A DNA stretch of 19,480 nt from JBFELO01 sp041552055 (lineage in GTDB: Bacteria; Acidobacteriota; Thermoanaerobaculia; Thermoanaerobaculales; Sulfomarinibacteraceae). Of this stretch, positions 1 through 7,972 are shown piece after piece. The position numbers and the translations under genes are program-made. The stretch covers positions 1 through 19,480 of the forward strand of contig JBFELO010000089.1 in the NCBI GenBank assembly GCA_041552055.1, read 5' to 3'. The notes beneath the pieces are model-generated. The model did no database searches and was not told where the DNA came from. It worked only from the letters and a program-made list of their open reading frames with translations. Every line of letters begins with the position of its first letter. The stretch's first letter is position 1.

Positions 1-243
1 GGCGGCTCCGCGATTCTGGCGGAAAAGCTGCGTGCCAAGATCGGGGAGTACGAGTTCAAGCCCGACCTTTTCGAGGGCCGGGTGCGCGCGACCTGCTCGT
101 TCGGCGTGGCGGACTTGAGAGAGGAGATGATGACCCCGGAGGAGTTCTTCTCAGCCGCAGACCGTGCGCTCTACGATGCCAAGATCCTCGGGAGAAACCG
201 GGTCAACCGAGACCTGCTTCCGGATCAAGTGGCCGACTGGTGA
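1..243 (+). CDS. GGDEF diguanylate cyclase, C-terminal end (partial, 5' cut by window)
   Basis: The window opens in frame inside this gene and the last 80 codons are visible, ending in TGA at 241-243. The residues SFGVADL, followed after a short gap by FFSAADRALYDAKILGRNRV, match the C-terminal end of GGDEF domains (the conserved SxGvA strand and the ADxALYxAKxxGRN helix). GGDEF enzymes condense two GTP into cyclic di-GMP, a cytoplasmic second messenger. The GG[DE]EF active loop itself lies upstream of the window, so catalytic competence and any sensory or receiver domain cannot be judged. Only about 9 residues follow the GGDEF core, so GGDEF is the last domain. The gene converges on the bactofilin gene with 10 bp between the stops. 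Confidence 0.85.
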   Translation, partial: GGSAILAEKLRAKIGEYEFKPDLFEGRVRATCSFGVADLREEMMTPEEFFSAADRALYDAKILGRNRVNRDLLPDQVADW

Positions 244-253
244 GAAGTTCGAG

Positions 254-697
254 CTAGCCCTCGTCGTCCTCCACGCCGGACCGTTTCTCCTGGAACGACA
301 CGTCCTGGCGTGATTCTCCTCTCCCGGCCATCGTGATCTTGCCGTCGAAGTGGCCGCCTTCGGCGATCGCCACCGACTCGGCGATGAGATCCCCCTCGAC
401 GTGGCACGCCGTCCGAAGTTCCGCCTTTCCGTGGGCGCGAACGGCACCCCGCACGTCGCCCTCGATGATCACGTTTGCTGCCGAGACGTCGCCGACGATG
501 TGCCCCGCTTGCCGGAGTCGCAAGAAACCCTCGATTTCGATGTTTCCCTCGAGCGTTCCGTGGAGATCCACGTTGCAGGCCCCGTGAACCTCGCCGGTGA
601 TGGTCACCTTTTCGCCTATGATCGTGTCGTACCCGTCCTCGACATCGCTGAAACGTCGTTTCCGCCGGCCCCCGTTGTTCTGATGGCTGTCCGTCAT
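254..697 (-). CDS. Bactofilin-family polymer-forming cytoskeletal protein
   Basis: This 147-residue protein is dominated by a right-handed beta-helix-type repeat pattern (residues about 28-130). Strands such as VTITGEVHGACNVDLHGTLEGNIEIEG are followed by GHIVGDVSAANVIIEGDVRGAVRAHGKAEL and VEGDLIAESVAIAEGGHFDGKITM. This is the DUF583/bactofilin signature. Bactofilins self-assemble into filaments without nucleotide and act as scaffolds for cell shape, wall enzymes or polar structures. The N-terminus (about 20 residues, with an RRKRR stretch) and the acidic C-terminus are short disordered tails, as is usual. I chose the ATG at 697 because GGAGG sits at 702-706, five bases upstream. A longer in-frame extension to 880 lacks the repeat pattern and is rejected. 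The partner gene cannot be inferred from the neighbours. Confidence 0.88.
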   Translation of the reverse strand: MTDSHQNNGGRRKRRFSDVEDGYDTIIGEKVTITGEVHGACNVDLHGTLEGNIEIEGFLRLRQAGHIVGDVSAANVIIEGDVRGAVRAHGKAELRTACHVEGDLIAESVAIAEGGHFDGKITMAGRGESRQDVSFQEKRSGVEDDEG

Positions 698-1008
698 GTG
701 TCCTCCGTTAGTCGGCTGAAGGCGATTTCTTACTCTCAACATGGTATCGAAACACCGAGCGGTGTGGGCGCGAGCGGCGAGCCGCGGCAATCCGGGCTCG
801 AGAAGAGAATGCTCCGGCGGCGCACGCGACACGCTTCCTGTCCATCCCGTAAGAGTCCTGGCGAGCCTGGCGAGGTGCATTCGAGAACACGGTGCCCGAG
901 CCCGAGGAACGCCCGTTGATACAATCGATAGGTCGGAGGCCGGCCGTCCCGCGGATTCGAACGTAGTGCCACGACGGGGCCGAACGTCCTCGCTGACTGG
1001 ACGTCAAG
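698..1008. other. Divergent intergenic region between bactofilin and TPR genes
   Basis: These 311 bases separate two divergently transcribed genes and must hold the promoters for both. On the plus strand there is an extended -10 motif at 917-925 (listed separately). For the minus strand I see TTGAGA-like and TACCAT-like hexamers near 720-750, but not at a convincing spacing. I see no tRNA-like fold, riboswitch-like conserved block or additional credible coding frame. The open frames that cross it are extensions or shadows. Confidence 0.5.
917..925 (+). promoter_or_regulatory. Candidate extended -10 promoter for the TPR gene
   Basis: The bases TGATACAAT fit the extended -10 consensus TGnTATAAT with one mismatch in the hexamer (TACAAT at 920-925). 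No recognisable -35 hexamer lies 16-18 bases upstream, which is acceptable for extended -10 promoters. Transcription would start near 932, about 77 bases before the ATG at 1009. This is pattern matching only. Confidence 0.35.
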
Positions 1009-1785
1009 ATGAATCGTCGCGCTGTGGATATCATGCTGGCAGGGCTCGCACTCTGTGCGGTATCGGCATCCTTCGGCGTGGCTGAGGGTCGGGGTCCAAA
1101 TGGTGGAGAGAAGGCCGCCGGCGATAGCGAAGCTTTCGTCGAGTTGCAGCAGGCGTTCGATGCGTTCGAAGTGGGGCATTTCGAGGAGGCCGCGTCGCAT
1201 TACCAGCGGGCGGCCGAGATGGCGGTCGGTGACGAGTTTCAGTACCAGGCCTGGTTCGGGCTGGGTACGACATATGCGGCACAGGGCCGTCACGCCGACG
1301 CGGCGGCCTCGTTGGAGCGCGCGCGCGAGCTACGGCCGAACCATGGCGAGACGTTGTATCTGTTGGGAACGTCGTATGCCGCGGCTGGGGAAACCAACGC
1401 CGCGGTTGTGACCCTCGAGGAGGCAGTTCGAAGCTCGCCGGAGTTCGTACCCGCGCGCAGGGAGTTGAGCGTTCTCTACGCTCGCCTGGGGTGGCACGAG
1501 GAAGCTGCGGGTCAGTGCCGCAAGCTTCTCGAGATGAATGAATCCGATGTCGAGGCGCAACTGGGTCTCGCGGTCGCTCGTTTCCATCTGGAGCAGTATG
1601 ACGAGGCGATTGAAGAGTTCGAACGAGCGATCGCGTTGGATCCGGAGAACCCCCGGTGCCGCTTCGGCCTCGGCCTCGCACACCTCATGGTGGGAGATCG
1701 CGACCAGGCGATCGTGGAGTACGGCGAGTTGAAGAAGATCGATGCGGATCTCGCCCGGGAGCTGTACCGGAGGATATTTCCGTAA
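1009..1785 (+). CDS. Exported tetratricopeptide repeat (TPR) protein
   Basis: The 258-residue product starts with a short basic segment and a hydrophobic stretch (residues 1-26, MNRRAVDIMLAGLALCAVSA) that looks like a Sec signal peptide. The residue before the Cys is Leu, so it is not a good lipobox. From about residue 43 to 249 the chain is six consecutive 34-residue TPR units, with the usual W/L-G-Y-A-P spacing (for example AWFGLGTTYAAQGRHADAAASLERARELRP and the unit ending AIALDPENP). TPRs form a superhelical protein-binding scaffold, so it is probably a periplasmic assembly or adaptor protein. The partner is unknown. No strong Shine-Dalgarno precedes the ATG. The histidine kinase gene follows 53 bp downstream on the same strand, so they may be co-transcribed, which would link it to signalling. 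This is inference. Confidence 0.85.
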   Translation: MNRRAVDIMLAGLALCAVSASFGVAEGRGPNGGEKAAGDSEAFVELQQAFDAFEVGHFEEAASHYQRAAEMAVGDEFQYQAWFGLGTTYAAQGRHADAAASLERARELRPNHGETLYLLGTSYAAAGETNAAVVTLEEAVRSSPEFVPARRELSVLYARLGWHEEAAGQCRKLLEMNESDVEAQLGLAVARFHLEQYDEAIEEFERAIALDPENPRCRFGLGLAHLMVGDRDQAIVEYGELKKIDADLARELYRRIFP

Positions 1786-1838
1786 CCGCCGGGCCGCCCG
1801 TGGCACGCGAGTGACGGCGTGGAGGAGTAGGCGAAACG

Positions 1839-3980
1839 ATGTCCGATCCGGATTCTGGAAAACGCCGAATGGAGCTCGAACGGGAGGTCGCGGAGCTCAG
1901 GCAGCGACTGTTCGAGCTGGAGTCGTCCCGTAGTGATCTCGCCCGGAGCGTCCTGCGCGACAGCGAGGAACGTTTCCGGGCGATCTTCGAGACCGTCCTC
2001 GACAGCATCTTCGTCAAGGACCTCCATCTGAGGTACACACACGTCAACTCCGCCGTCGCGAAGCTGTTCGGAAGGCCCGCGTCGGAGCTGATCGGGGTCA
2101 CCGACGAGGAGTTGTTCGACGAGGAAATCGTTGCCCGCGTCCGTGAATTGGACCGTCAGGTGTTGCGGGGCGAAGTGGTGGAAGCCGTCAACACATCGGT
2201 GATTGGTGGAACGGAGCACATTTTCCACACCGTCAAAGTGCCGCTCCGGGACGTCGACGGAGAGGTCACCGGGCTGTGCGGAATCGCCCGCGACATCACC
2301 GAGCTCAAACGGGCCGAGTCGGTCGAGCGGATCCTGGGCAGCATCCTGCTCGCAGCGGCAACCTCTGCCGATCTGAAGACCCTGATCTCGAAAATCAGGG
2401 ATCTTCTCGGGACTCTGATCGACACCACCAATTTCTACGTGGCCCTGTACGACGAGTCGACCGGACGGTACTCGTTTCCCTACTACGTCGACGCGTACGA
2501 CACGCTGGAGGACTACGAACCGGAGCCATTGCCGCACAGTCTGACCGATTACGTGCGACGCACTGGCGCGCCCGCCCTGGTCGATGAGGCGAAGTTCGCC
2601 GAACTCGTTGAGCAGAAGGAGGTCGCCCTGGTGGGAACGGACTCCGTCCAGTGGCTGGGGGCGCCGCTCATCGCCGACCGCGGTGTCATCGGTGTGGTGG
2701 CGGTACAGAGCTACCACGACGCCGCCCTCTACGCCGCCAAGGACCTCGATCTGCTCCACTATGTCGCCGGCACCATCTCGATCGCGGTGGAGCGCAAGCG
2801 GGCCGAGGGTAGTCGTCGTGCTCTGGAGTCCAAGGTCTTGCAGAGCCAGAAGATGGAGAGCCTCGGCGTTCTTGCCGGCGGGATTGCCCATCAGTTCAAC
2901 AACCTCCTACAGAACATACTCGGGGGTACGGGCATCGCCGCGCAACTCCTGCCGGAGAACAACCCGGTTCACACGCAGCTCCGAATGATCGAATCGGCCG
3001 CCAAAGACGCTGCCGAGCTGACGAAGCAGATGCTGGCGTACTCCGGGAAGAGCGGTTTCATGATAGAGGAGATCGAGGTGTCGGCACTCATCGAGGAGAT
3101 GCGGGAGCTGATCGAGGCTGCAGTTTCGGACAGGGTCGAGCTGCGCATTCGTCTTCATCCGAGTCTCCCGTCGGTCAAGGCCGACCAGACCGAACTCCGC
3201 CAGGTGGTGATGAACCTGGTCAAGAACGCGGTCGAGTCGATGGGAGAGGGGGGAGGGGTTATCACGATCACCACCGGCACCGCTGTGTGCGATCCGGCCA
3301 CGCTGGCCGAAACCTATCTCGGTGAGGACCTGCCCGAGGGGACCTACGTCGCGCTCGAGGTGTCCGATACCGGATGCGGCATGGACGCGAACACGCAGGC
3401 ACGCATCTTCGACCCGTTCTTTTCCACCAAGTTTACCGGCCGCGGGCTCGGGCTGCCCGCCGTGCTCGGAATCGTACGTGGCATCCACGGCGCATTGCGG
3501 GTCGACAGCCAGCGGGATTCGGGGACGACGATTCGGGTTCTGATCCCTGGACTGACCGATGACGAGACCGTTCCGAACGGCGAACTGAAGCCGGCACCGA
3601 CGGAGGAGATGCGGGCGGAGACCGTGCTCGTAGTCGACGACGACGAGGTGGTGCGATCGCTCACGCAACAGATGCTGGAGGAGGCTGGATTTGCCGTCGT
3701 GACGGCGGCTGATGGCCGACATGCAGTCGACCTGTTTCGGCAGTCCTCCGACATCGTCGATGTGGTGGTGCTCGACATGACCATGCCCCACATGGACGGT
3801 GAGACCACTTTCGGTCGTCTGCAGCAAATTCGCGATGATGTCCCTGTCATCATCTCGTCCGGGTACAGCACCCAGGAGGCGATGGACCGGTTCTCGGGTC
3901 CCCGGCCCGCTGGATTCTTACAGAAGCCGTACCGTCTCGACGACCTCGTGGCCGCCGTTCGGGCGGCTCGCTCGGGTTGA
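1839..3980 (+). CDS. Hybrid sensor histidine kinase (PAS-GAF-HisKA-HATPase-receiver)
   Basis: This 713-residue soluble protein has no membrane segment, so it senses a cytoplasmic signal. Domains in order are: a short N-terminal coiled coil (about 8-40), a PAS domain with PAC end GIARDITELKRAE (about 42-160), a GAF domain (about 163-318), a HisKA dimerisation helix with the H-box GGIAHQFNNLLQNILGG around His351, a HATPase_c domain with N-box NLVKNAVESM (460-468), G1 DTGCGM (510-515), F-box FDPFFSTK (524-531) and G2 GRGLGL (534-539), and a C-terminal receiver (about 594-710). The receiver has Asp600/Asp601, phospho-acceptor Asp646 (VVLDMTMP), Ser673/674 and Lys696. All landmark catalytic residues are present. 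The residue after the phospho-His is Gln instead of the more usual Asp/Glu. A GGAG-type site (GTGGAGGAG at about 1819-1827) lies upstream of the ATG. No output domain or dedicated regulator is adjacent, so phosphotransfer onward to an HPt protein is likely. Confidence 0.93.
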   Translation: MSDPDSGKRRMELEREVAELRQRLFELESSRSDLARSVLRDSEERFRAIFETVLDSIFVKDLHLRYTHVNSAVAKLFGRPASELIGVTDEELFDEEIVARVRELDRQVLRGEVVEAVNTSVIGGTEHIFHTVKVPLRDVDGEVTGLCGIARDITELKRAESVERILGSILLAAATSADLKTLISKIRDLLGTLIDTTNFYVALYDESTGRYSFPYYVDAYDTLEDYEPEPLPHSLTDYVRRTGAPALVDEAKFAELVEQKEVALVGTDSVQWLGAPLIADRGVIGVVAVQSYHDAALYAAKDLDLLHYVAGTISIAVERKRAEGSRRALESKVLQSQKMESLGVLAGGIAHQFNNLLQNILGGTGIAAQLLPENNPVHTQLRMIESAAKDAAELTKQMLAYSGKSGFMIEEIEVSALIEEMRELIEAAVSDRVELRIRLHPSLPSVKADQTELRQVVMNLVKNAVESMGEGGGVITITTGTAVCDPATLAETYLGEDLPEGTYVALEVSDTGCGMDANTQARIFDPFFSTKFTGRGLGLPAVLGIVRGIHGALRVDSQRDSGTTIRVLIPGLTDDETVPNGELKPAPTEEMRAETVLVVDDDEVVRSLTQQMLEEAGFAVVTAADGRHAVDLFRQSSDIVDVVVLDMTMPHMDGETTFGRLQQIRDDVPVIISSGYSTQEAMDRFSGPRPAGFLQKPYRLDDLVAAVRAARSG

Positions 3981-4103
3981 GACCGCGCCCTGCGGACCCC
4001 GCGACCTCACATCAGGGGGGGTTTCCGTGTCCGCAACCGTCTTCGTGCCTGGTTTTCCCCCGCGAAGCCACGCGAAATCTCGGAGACGGATACGGGGTCG
4101 GGG

Positions 4104-5324
4104 CTAAGAATCCTGGTGAAGAGCCTGGCCGAGGCGGTCGAGAGTCTTGTCGAGGCGCTGGACAATTGGTAACGGTGCACCCCGGCGCTTCGTCGGCATG
4201 CCGACGTGCGACCAAAGATCGCGCTGCTGGTCCTCCAGCACCTCGACGCGGAGACGGATTCCGTGACGCTCGAACAGCGGTTCGATGCGGTTTCGGTTCC
4301 GCCACAGCTGCTTGCGAGTGCTCTGATAGGCGTGCTCGCAGATCGCCTTGCGATTGGAGAACGAGAAGACGTTGGAGAAGAACATGTTGTAGTCATCTCG
4401 GCGTGGTTCGAATACCAGCACATCGCGGTCTGCGTATCGCTGCTCGTACGCGGACAGACCGACCCCCATCCGTGAGTGGATGACGGTTCGAAACGTCTGT
4501 GACATCACCGTGATCAGTCCGCGGTCGACCAGCTTCCCCCGGCGCATGACGCCCGCCTCCACCGACCGCACCGTGTCCACCGGCACGATCGGGTTCACGC
4601 ACAGCACCATCTCGGCGCCCTCGTCGAGGGCCACCGATGCGTGAACCGTTTTGAGCAACACGCCGTCAACGTAATGGCGGCCCTCGATTTCCACGGGGGA
4701 GTACAGGCCGGGGAGGGCCGTGCTCGCCTTGACCGCCGTGGAGATCGGAATGTGGTCCAGCCCCGGTTCTCCGAATCGGACCGGCCGGCCGGAGTCGAGA
4801 TCGGTGGCCACGAGCACAAGTTTGTTGGCGAGCTCCCGAAAATCGTCGGTTCGCCCGGGCCTCGTGAAGACACGCCGCAGGTACTTCCGGATGGGGTCGT
4901 TACGGAACACCCCGACGGGCAGCGCGTGCGACAGTCGCATCAGCGACTCCAACAACCCGACATCGCTCGGGTTTCGCGCATACTCCCAGAGGGCCTCAAT
5001 CAGCAATCTGGGGATCTTCAGGCCACCACGGGCGAACTCGAATACGTCAGGCGAAACGAAGGTCTCGGGAACGAACGGATGCTCGCCCGGATCGTTTTTG
5101 ATGATGGCCCGGCACAGCTGCTCGGTCGAAATGGCGTTCGCGAGACAGGCGGCGATGAAGGCTCCCGCACTCACGCCGACGTACACCGGAATGTCGTTGA
5201 AATCCACACCGTCGAGGCTCTCGTCGAGGGCCCGCAGCGCTCCGATCTCGTAGATGGAGCCGGCCGGTCCGCCGCCCGCGAGGGCCAGCCCGATCAGAGA
5301 CGTAGAAGATTCGACCGAGATCAT
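4104..5324 (-). CDS. Patatin-like phospholipase/lipid acyl hydrolase
   Basis: The 406-residue protein carries the patatin serine-aspartate dyad. There is an N-terminal oxyanion loop GLALAGGGPAGSIYEIGALRAL (residues 12-33), the nucleophile elbow GVSAG with Ser52, and the DG dyad HYVDG with Asp220. It also has the phosphate-binding and ATDLDSG elements typical of bacterial patatins. These enzymes hydrolyse ester bonds in phospholipids, neutral lipids or polyesters. No signal peptide is visible, so it is probably cytoplasmic or associated with membranes or storage granules. The start at 5324 (MISVESSTSL) was chosen because the family match begins immediately after it. Upstream in-frame sequence is anti-sense to the neighbouring gene and unlike a protein, although no Shine-Dalgarno is visible. 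It lies 58 bp downstream of the PHA-regulator-type gene on the same strand. That context raises the possibility of a polyhydroxyalkanoate or lipid-body hydrolase. Confidence 0.9.
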   Translation of the reverse strand: MISVESSTSLIGLALAGGGPAGSIYEIGALRALDESLDGVDFNDIPVYVGVSAGAFIAACLANAISTEQLCRAIIKNDPGEHPFVPETFVSPDVFEFARGGLKIPRLLIEALWEYARNPSDVGLLESLMRLSHALPVGVFRNDPIRKYLRRVFTRPGRTDDFRELANKLVLVATDLDSGRPVRFGEPGLDHIPISTAVKASTALPGLYSPVEIEGRHYVDGVLLKTVHASVALDEGAEMVLCVNPIVPVDTVRSVEAGVMRRGKLVDRGLITVMSQTFRTVIHSRMGVGLSAYEQRYADRDVLVFEPRRDDYNMFFSNVFSFSNRKAICEHAYQSTRKQLWRNRNRIEPLFERHGIRLRVEVLEDQQRDLWSHVGMPTKRRGAPLPIVQRLDKTLDRLGQALHQDS

Positions 5325-5382
5325 GCGGCCGATCGGAGGGAGGAGCGTCCTGACCGCGATCGATGTGGCGTCGGCCCCACCG

Positions 5383-5883
5383 CTACGATCGACCAGTTGC
5401 TTTCGGGGGTTGCGGGCTCGGGTGCGACTGACCTGCAGAGGTCCCGACGTCCGTGGGAGATTCGGGCCCCTGCCGATGTACGTCGATGGCGGCCAGGGAG
5501 CTCTCCAGCTCCTCCAGACGCTCGCGCAGCCGCGCCATCTCCTCGCGGGCGCGGCGCACCGGGCCGATACGGTCGATCGACGCCTGGACGAGTTTGTCCA
5601 TGCGGGTTTGGAGCTGTTCGACGCCGGAAGAAACCGCCTGCTCGCCGGCACGGATCAGGTCGTGCAGCAGGTCGTTCGGGAGCAGGCTGGTGCCGCGGCG
5701 TCCCTCCTCCGAGATGATCTGGGTCAAAGTCTGGGAGGTCGCGTCGTCGCCCGTCTTGTTGTCGATGACGCGGATTTGCTGACCCTTCCGAATCCACCCT
5801 GCCAGCTCTTCGAGAGAGACGTAGCGACTCTCCTCGGTGTCGTAGAGCTTGCGGCTGCCGTACCGTTTGATGAGGCGAATCAT
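5383..5883 (-). CDS. PHA-synthesis-regulator-type DNA-binding protein (PhaR/PHB_acc_N family)
   Basis: The 166-residue protein begins MIRLIKRYGSRKLYDTEESRYVSLEELAGWIRKGQQIRVIDNKTGDDATSQTLTQIISEE. This is the characteristic N-terminal DNA-binding domain of polyhydroxyalkanoate synthesis regulators (KRYxxRKLYDTxxSxYVxLxxL and VxDxxTGxDxTxxxLxQII). Residues about 80-140 form a long amphipathic, probably coiled-coil helix, and the last about 25 residues are Pro/Ser-rich. Classical PhaR binds both DNA and PHA granules and represses phasin and synthesis genes, but the same domain occurs in bacteria without known PHA. I chose the ATG at 5883 because GGAGG lies at 5892-5896, eight bases upstream. The ATG at 5901 has no such site and would leave almost no leader after the predicted promoter. 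The patatin gene follows and is probably co-transcribed. Confidence 0.88.
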   Translation of the reverse strand: MIRLIKRYGSRKLYDTEESRYVSLEELAGWIRKGQQIRVIDNKTGDDATSQTLTQIISEEGRRGTSLLPNDLLHDLIRAGEQAVSSGVEQLQTRMDKLVQASIDRIGPVRRAREEMARLRERLEELESSLAAIDVHRQGPESPTDVGTSAGQSHPSPQPPKATGRS

Positions 5884-5921
5884 GCGACGAACCTCCAGCA
5901 TACGCCGTGTCGAACGGACAG

Positions 5922-5950
5922 ATGCTACCGCGCTGCGGCATCCCAGTCAA
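5922..5950 (-). promoter_or_regulatory. Sigma70-like promoter for the PhaR-type/patatin pair
   Basis: Read on the minus strand, TTGACT (5945-5950) is followed after exactly 17 bases by TAGCAT (5922-5927). These are 5/6 and 4/6 matches to the -35 and -10 consensus at optimal spacing. Transcription would start near 5915, giving a leader of about 32 bases that contains the GGAGG site before the ATG at 5883. This is among the clearest promoter-like patterns in the window. It still needs experimental support. Confidence 0.5.
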
Positions 5951-6135
5951 GCAAGATGGCTGTGGCCCTTCCCAGATTGTGCGGGGGCAAGTCCCTGGAA
6001 CAGTTGAGGTATAGACAGTGTATGGCTCAGCGGGACGGATCCCATCCGTGTCGACCAGGATTCACCGTCTGCCGCATCGCGGCATGCTGCCCGGACGACG
6101 AGATTCGAACGTCGGCAGTGGTATCGTTGCGCGCT

Positions 6136-7944
6136 GTGAAGAAGAACGGGTTCGGCGACCTCAGAGAGTACCTGGACGCGTTGCGTTCCGCCGGCGAACT
6201 CCGTGTGGTGGCCGCCCCGGTCGATCCCTACCTGGAGGTCGCCGAGATCCATCGGCGGGTGATCGCGGCGAGCGGCCCCGCGCTGCTGTTCGAGCGTGTG
6301 GTCGGATCCGACTTCCCCCTCGTGACCAACCTGTTCGGGACGAGGGGGCGCGCGGAATTGGCGTTCGGATCTCGGCCGAGGCGCACCGTCGAACGCTTGG
6401 TGGAGTTGCTCGCGACCGGGTTGCCGACCGGACCGGGCGACATCTGGAGGGCTCGGGACGTCGCCGCGATGGTGTTTCGTGTTGGATCCCGCACCGTTCG
6501 ATCGGGCCCGGTGGCCGAGGTGGTGAAGACCGACGTCGACCTCCGCAGGTTTCCGGCGGTGACCTCGTGGCCGGCCGACGGCGGTCCGTTCGTGACGCTG
6601 CCGGTGGTGTACACCGAGCACCCCGACGGCGGCGGCCACAATCTCGGGGTCTACCGACTCCAGGTGCACGGACCGAGAACGACCGGTATGCACTGGCAGA
6701 TCGGCAAGGGTGGAGGGTTCCACTTCGGCGTCGCCGAGGCTCGAGGCGACGACCTCCCCGTGACGGTGTTTCTGGGCGGGCCGCCGGCGTTGATCATGGC
6801 CGCGGTCGCGCCCTTGCCGGAGAACGTGCCCGAATTACTGCTCGCCTCGCTCATCGAGGGCCGTCGGATCAGGCTCTGTCCCGGTCCCGGCGACCACGGC
6901 CTGGTGGCGGACGCGGAATTCGCGCTGGCCGGTCGGGTCGTCGCGGGTGAGCGAATGCCGGAAGGACCGTTTGGCGACCACTACGGTTACTACTCGCTGC
7001 GGCACGACTACCCGGTGTTCCGCATCGAGCACGTGGCTCATCGGAAGGATGCGATCTTTCCGGCCACGGTTGTCGGCAAGCCTCGCCAGGAGGACGTCTT
7101 CATCGGCGACATGCTGCAGGACCTCCTGTCGCCCCTGTTCCCTGTCGTGATGCCGACCGTCGAGTCGATCTGGTCGTACGGAGAGACCGGATATCACGCG
7201 GTGGCCGCAGCGGTGGTTCGCGAGCGGTACCGACGCGAGGCGATGGTGTCCGCGTTTCGAGTGCTCGGTGAAGGCCAGCTGAGTCTGACCAAGTTCCTTC
7301 TGGCCACCGATCGTCGGGTGGAGCTGCGGGACTTCAAGGCCACCCTGGAGCATGTCCTCGAGCGCACCAACCCCGAGACCGATTTGTACGTAGTGTCGAA
7401 CCTCGCGATGGACACGCTCGACTACACCGGGCCGAGCGTGAACCTCGGGTCGAAAGGTGTCCTGCTGGGACTTGGAGATCCGGTCCGATCGCTGCCTCGT
7501 CGGTTCGAGGCGGCGACCCTTCCCTCCGGAGTCACGGACGTCTTCGTGTTCTGCGGCGGATGTCTGGTCGCCGGCGGTCCTGGATACGAGGAGGAGCCGG
7601 AGGCCTGGGTGCGAATCCTGCGACACCATGCCTTTCGCGACTGGCCCCTCGTGGTGCTGACCGATCAGCCTCGGCGTGCGGTCGCGAGCGCGATGAACTT
7701 CCTCTGGACCACGTTCACGCGCTTCGAGCCTGCCGCAGATATCCACGCGGCCGCGACGCGCGTGGTCCGGCACCATTTGTGCTACAGCTTCCCGATCGTG
7801 ATCGACGCCCGCATGAAGCCACCGTACCCGGAGGAGCTGTTCTGTGCCCCGGATACGGCGGCAACGGTCGAACGGCGTTGGAACGAGTACTTTCCAGACG
7901 GTGGCATGGAGATGGGCGACTCGGACAGGGCGCACCTGGATTGA
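6136..7944 (+). CDS. UbiD-family prenylated-FMN-dependent (de)carboxylase
   Basis: With the start at GTG 6136 the protein is 602 residues, a normal size for the family. Hallmarks are the opening GDLREYLDALRSAGELRVV, the metal/prFMN-binding segment GGHNLGVYRLQ (Asn169, Arg174), the catalytic segment EGPFGDHYGYY (Glu276, Asp281), and the later GYHAVAAAVV and GQLSLTKFLLATD strings. UbiD enzymes reversibly decarboxylate aromatic, heteroaromatic or unsaturated acids using prenylated FMN made by a UbiX flavin prenyltransferase. No ubiX is present in this window. The substrate cannot be assigned: quinone biosynthesis and aromatic catabolism are both possible. The true start is uncertain. An in-frame ATG at 6022 would add 38 residues of unconserved Cys/Arg-rich sequence, GTG 6118 and TTG 6127 are further options, and none has a clear Shine-Dalgarno. 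The frame stays open back to 5254 only as antisense to the PhaR-type gene. Confidence 0.9.
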   Translation: MKKNGFGDLREYLDALRSAGELRVVAAPVDPYLEVAEIHRRVIAASGPALLFERVVGSDFPLVTNLFGTRGRAELAFGSRPRRTVERLVELLATGLPTGPGDIWRARDVAAMVFRVGSRTVRSGPVAEVVKTDVDLRRFPAVTSWPADGGPFVTLPVVYTEHPDGGGHNLGVYRLQVHGPRTTGMHWQIGKGGGFHFGVAEARGDDLPVTVFLGGPPALIMAAVAPLPENVPELLLASLIEGRRIRLCPGPGDHGLVADAEFALAGRVVAGERMPEGPFGDHYGYYSLRHDYPVFRIEHVAHRKDAIFPATVVGKPRQEDVFIGDMLQDLLSPLFPVVMPTVESIWSYGETGYHAVAAAVVRERYRREAMVSAFRVLGEGQLSLTKFLLATDRRVELRDFKATLEHVLERTNPETDLYVVSNLAMDTLDYTGPSVNLGSKGVLLGLGDPVRSLPRRFEAATLPSGVTDVFVFCGGCLVAGGPGYEEEPEAWVRILRHHAFRDWPLVVLTDQPRRAVASAMNFLWTTFTRFEPAADIHAAATRVVRHHLCYSFPIVIDARMKPPYPEELFCAPDTAATVERRWNEYFPDGGMEMGDSDRAHLD

Positions 7945-7972
7945 TACTCGTGTGTCTCAGCGGGCGTGCCGG

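Noticed and set aside
1512..2891. 459-codon minus-strand open frame
   Set aside because: It lies antisense to the TPR and histidine kinase genes, whose plus-strand products have clear domain motifs. The minus frame has no recognisable motif. It is a GC-rich shadow.
2907..3827. 306-codon minus-strand open frame
   Set aside because: Antisense to the kinase ATPase and receiver domains. His/Val/Asp-rich without motifs.
3981..4103. Possible terminator between the kinase and patatin genes (G-run at 4014-4020 with C-run at 4057-4061)
   Set aside because: The pairing is five to seven bases across a loop of about 35 bases with mismatches inside. Not convincing.
4484..4493. CGAAACGTC inside the patatin gene resembling the palindrome arm at 8026-8034
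   Set aside because: Only about nine bases are shared, in coding sequence, without the second arm. Expected by chance.
5325..5651. 109-residue N-terminal extension of the patatin frame
   Set aside because: Overlaps the PhaR-type gene in another frame and is Ser/Arg-rich. The patatin fold starts right after residue 110 of the long frame.
4641..5717. 358-codon plus-strand open frame
   Set aside because: Antisense to the patatin and PhaR-type genes. Composition of a shadow frame.
5254..6021. Long N-terminal extension of the UbiD frame
   Set aside because: It would run antisense through the patatin start and the whole PhaR-type gene. UbiD similarity begins only after 6136.
6835..7935. 366-codon minus-strand open frame
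   Set aside because: Antisense to the UbiD-family gene, with no motif.
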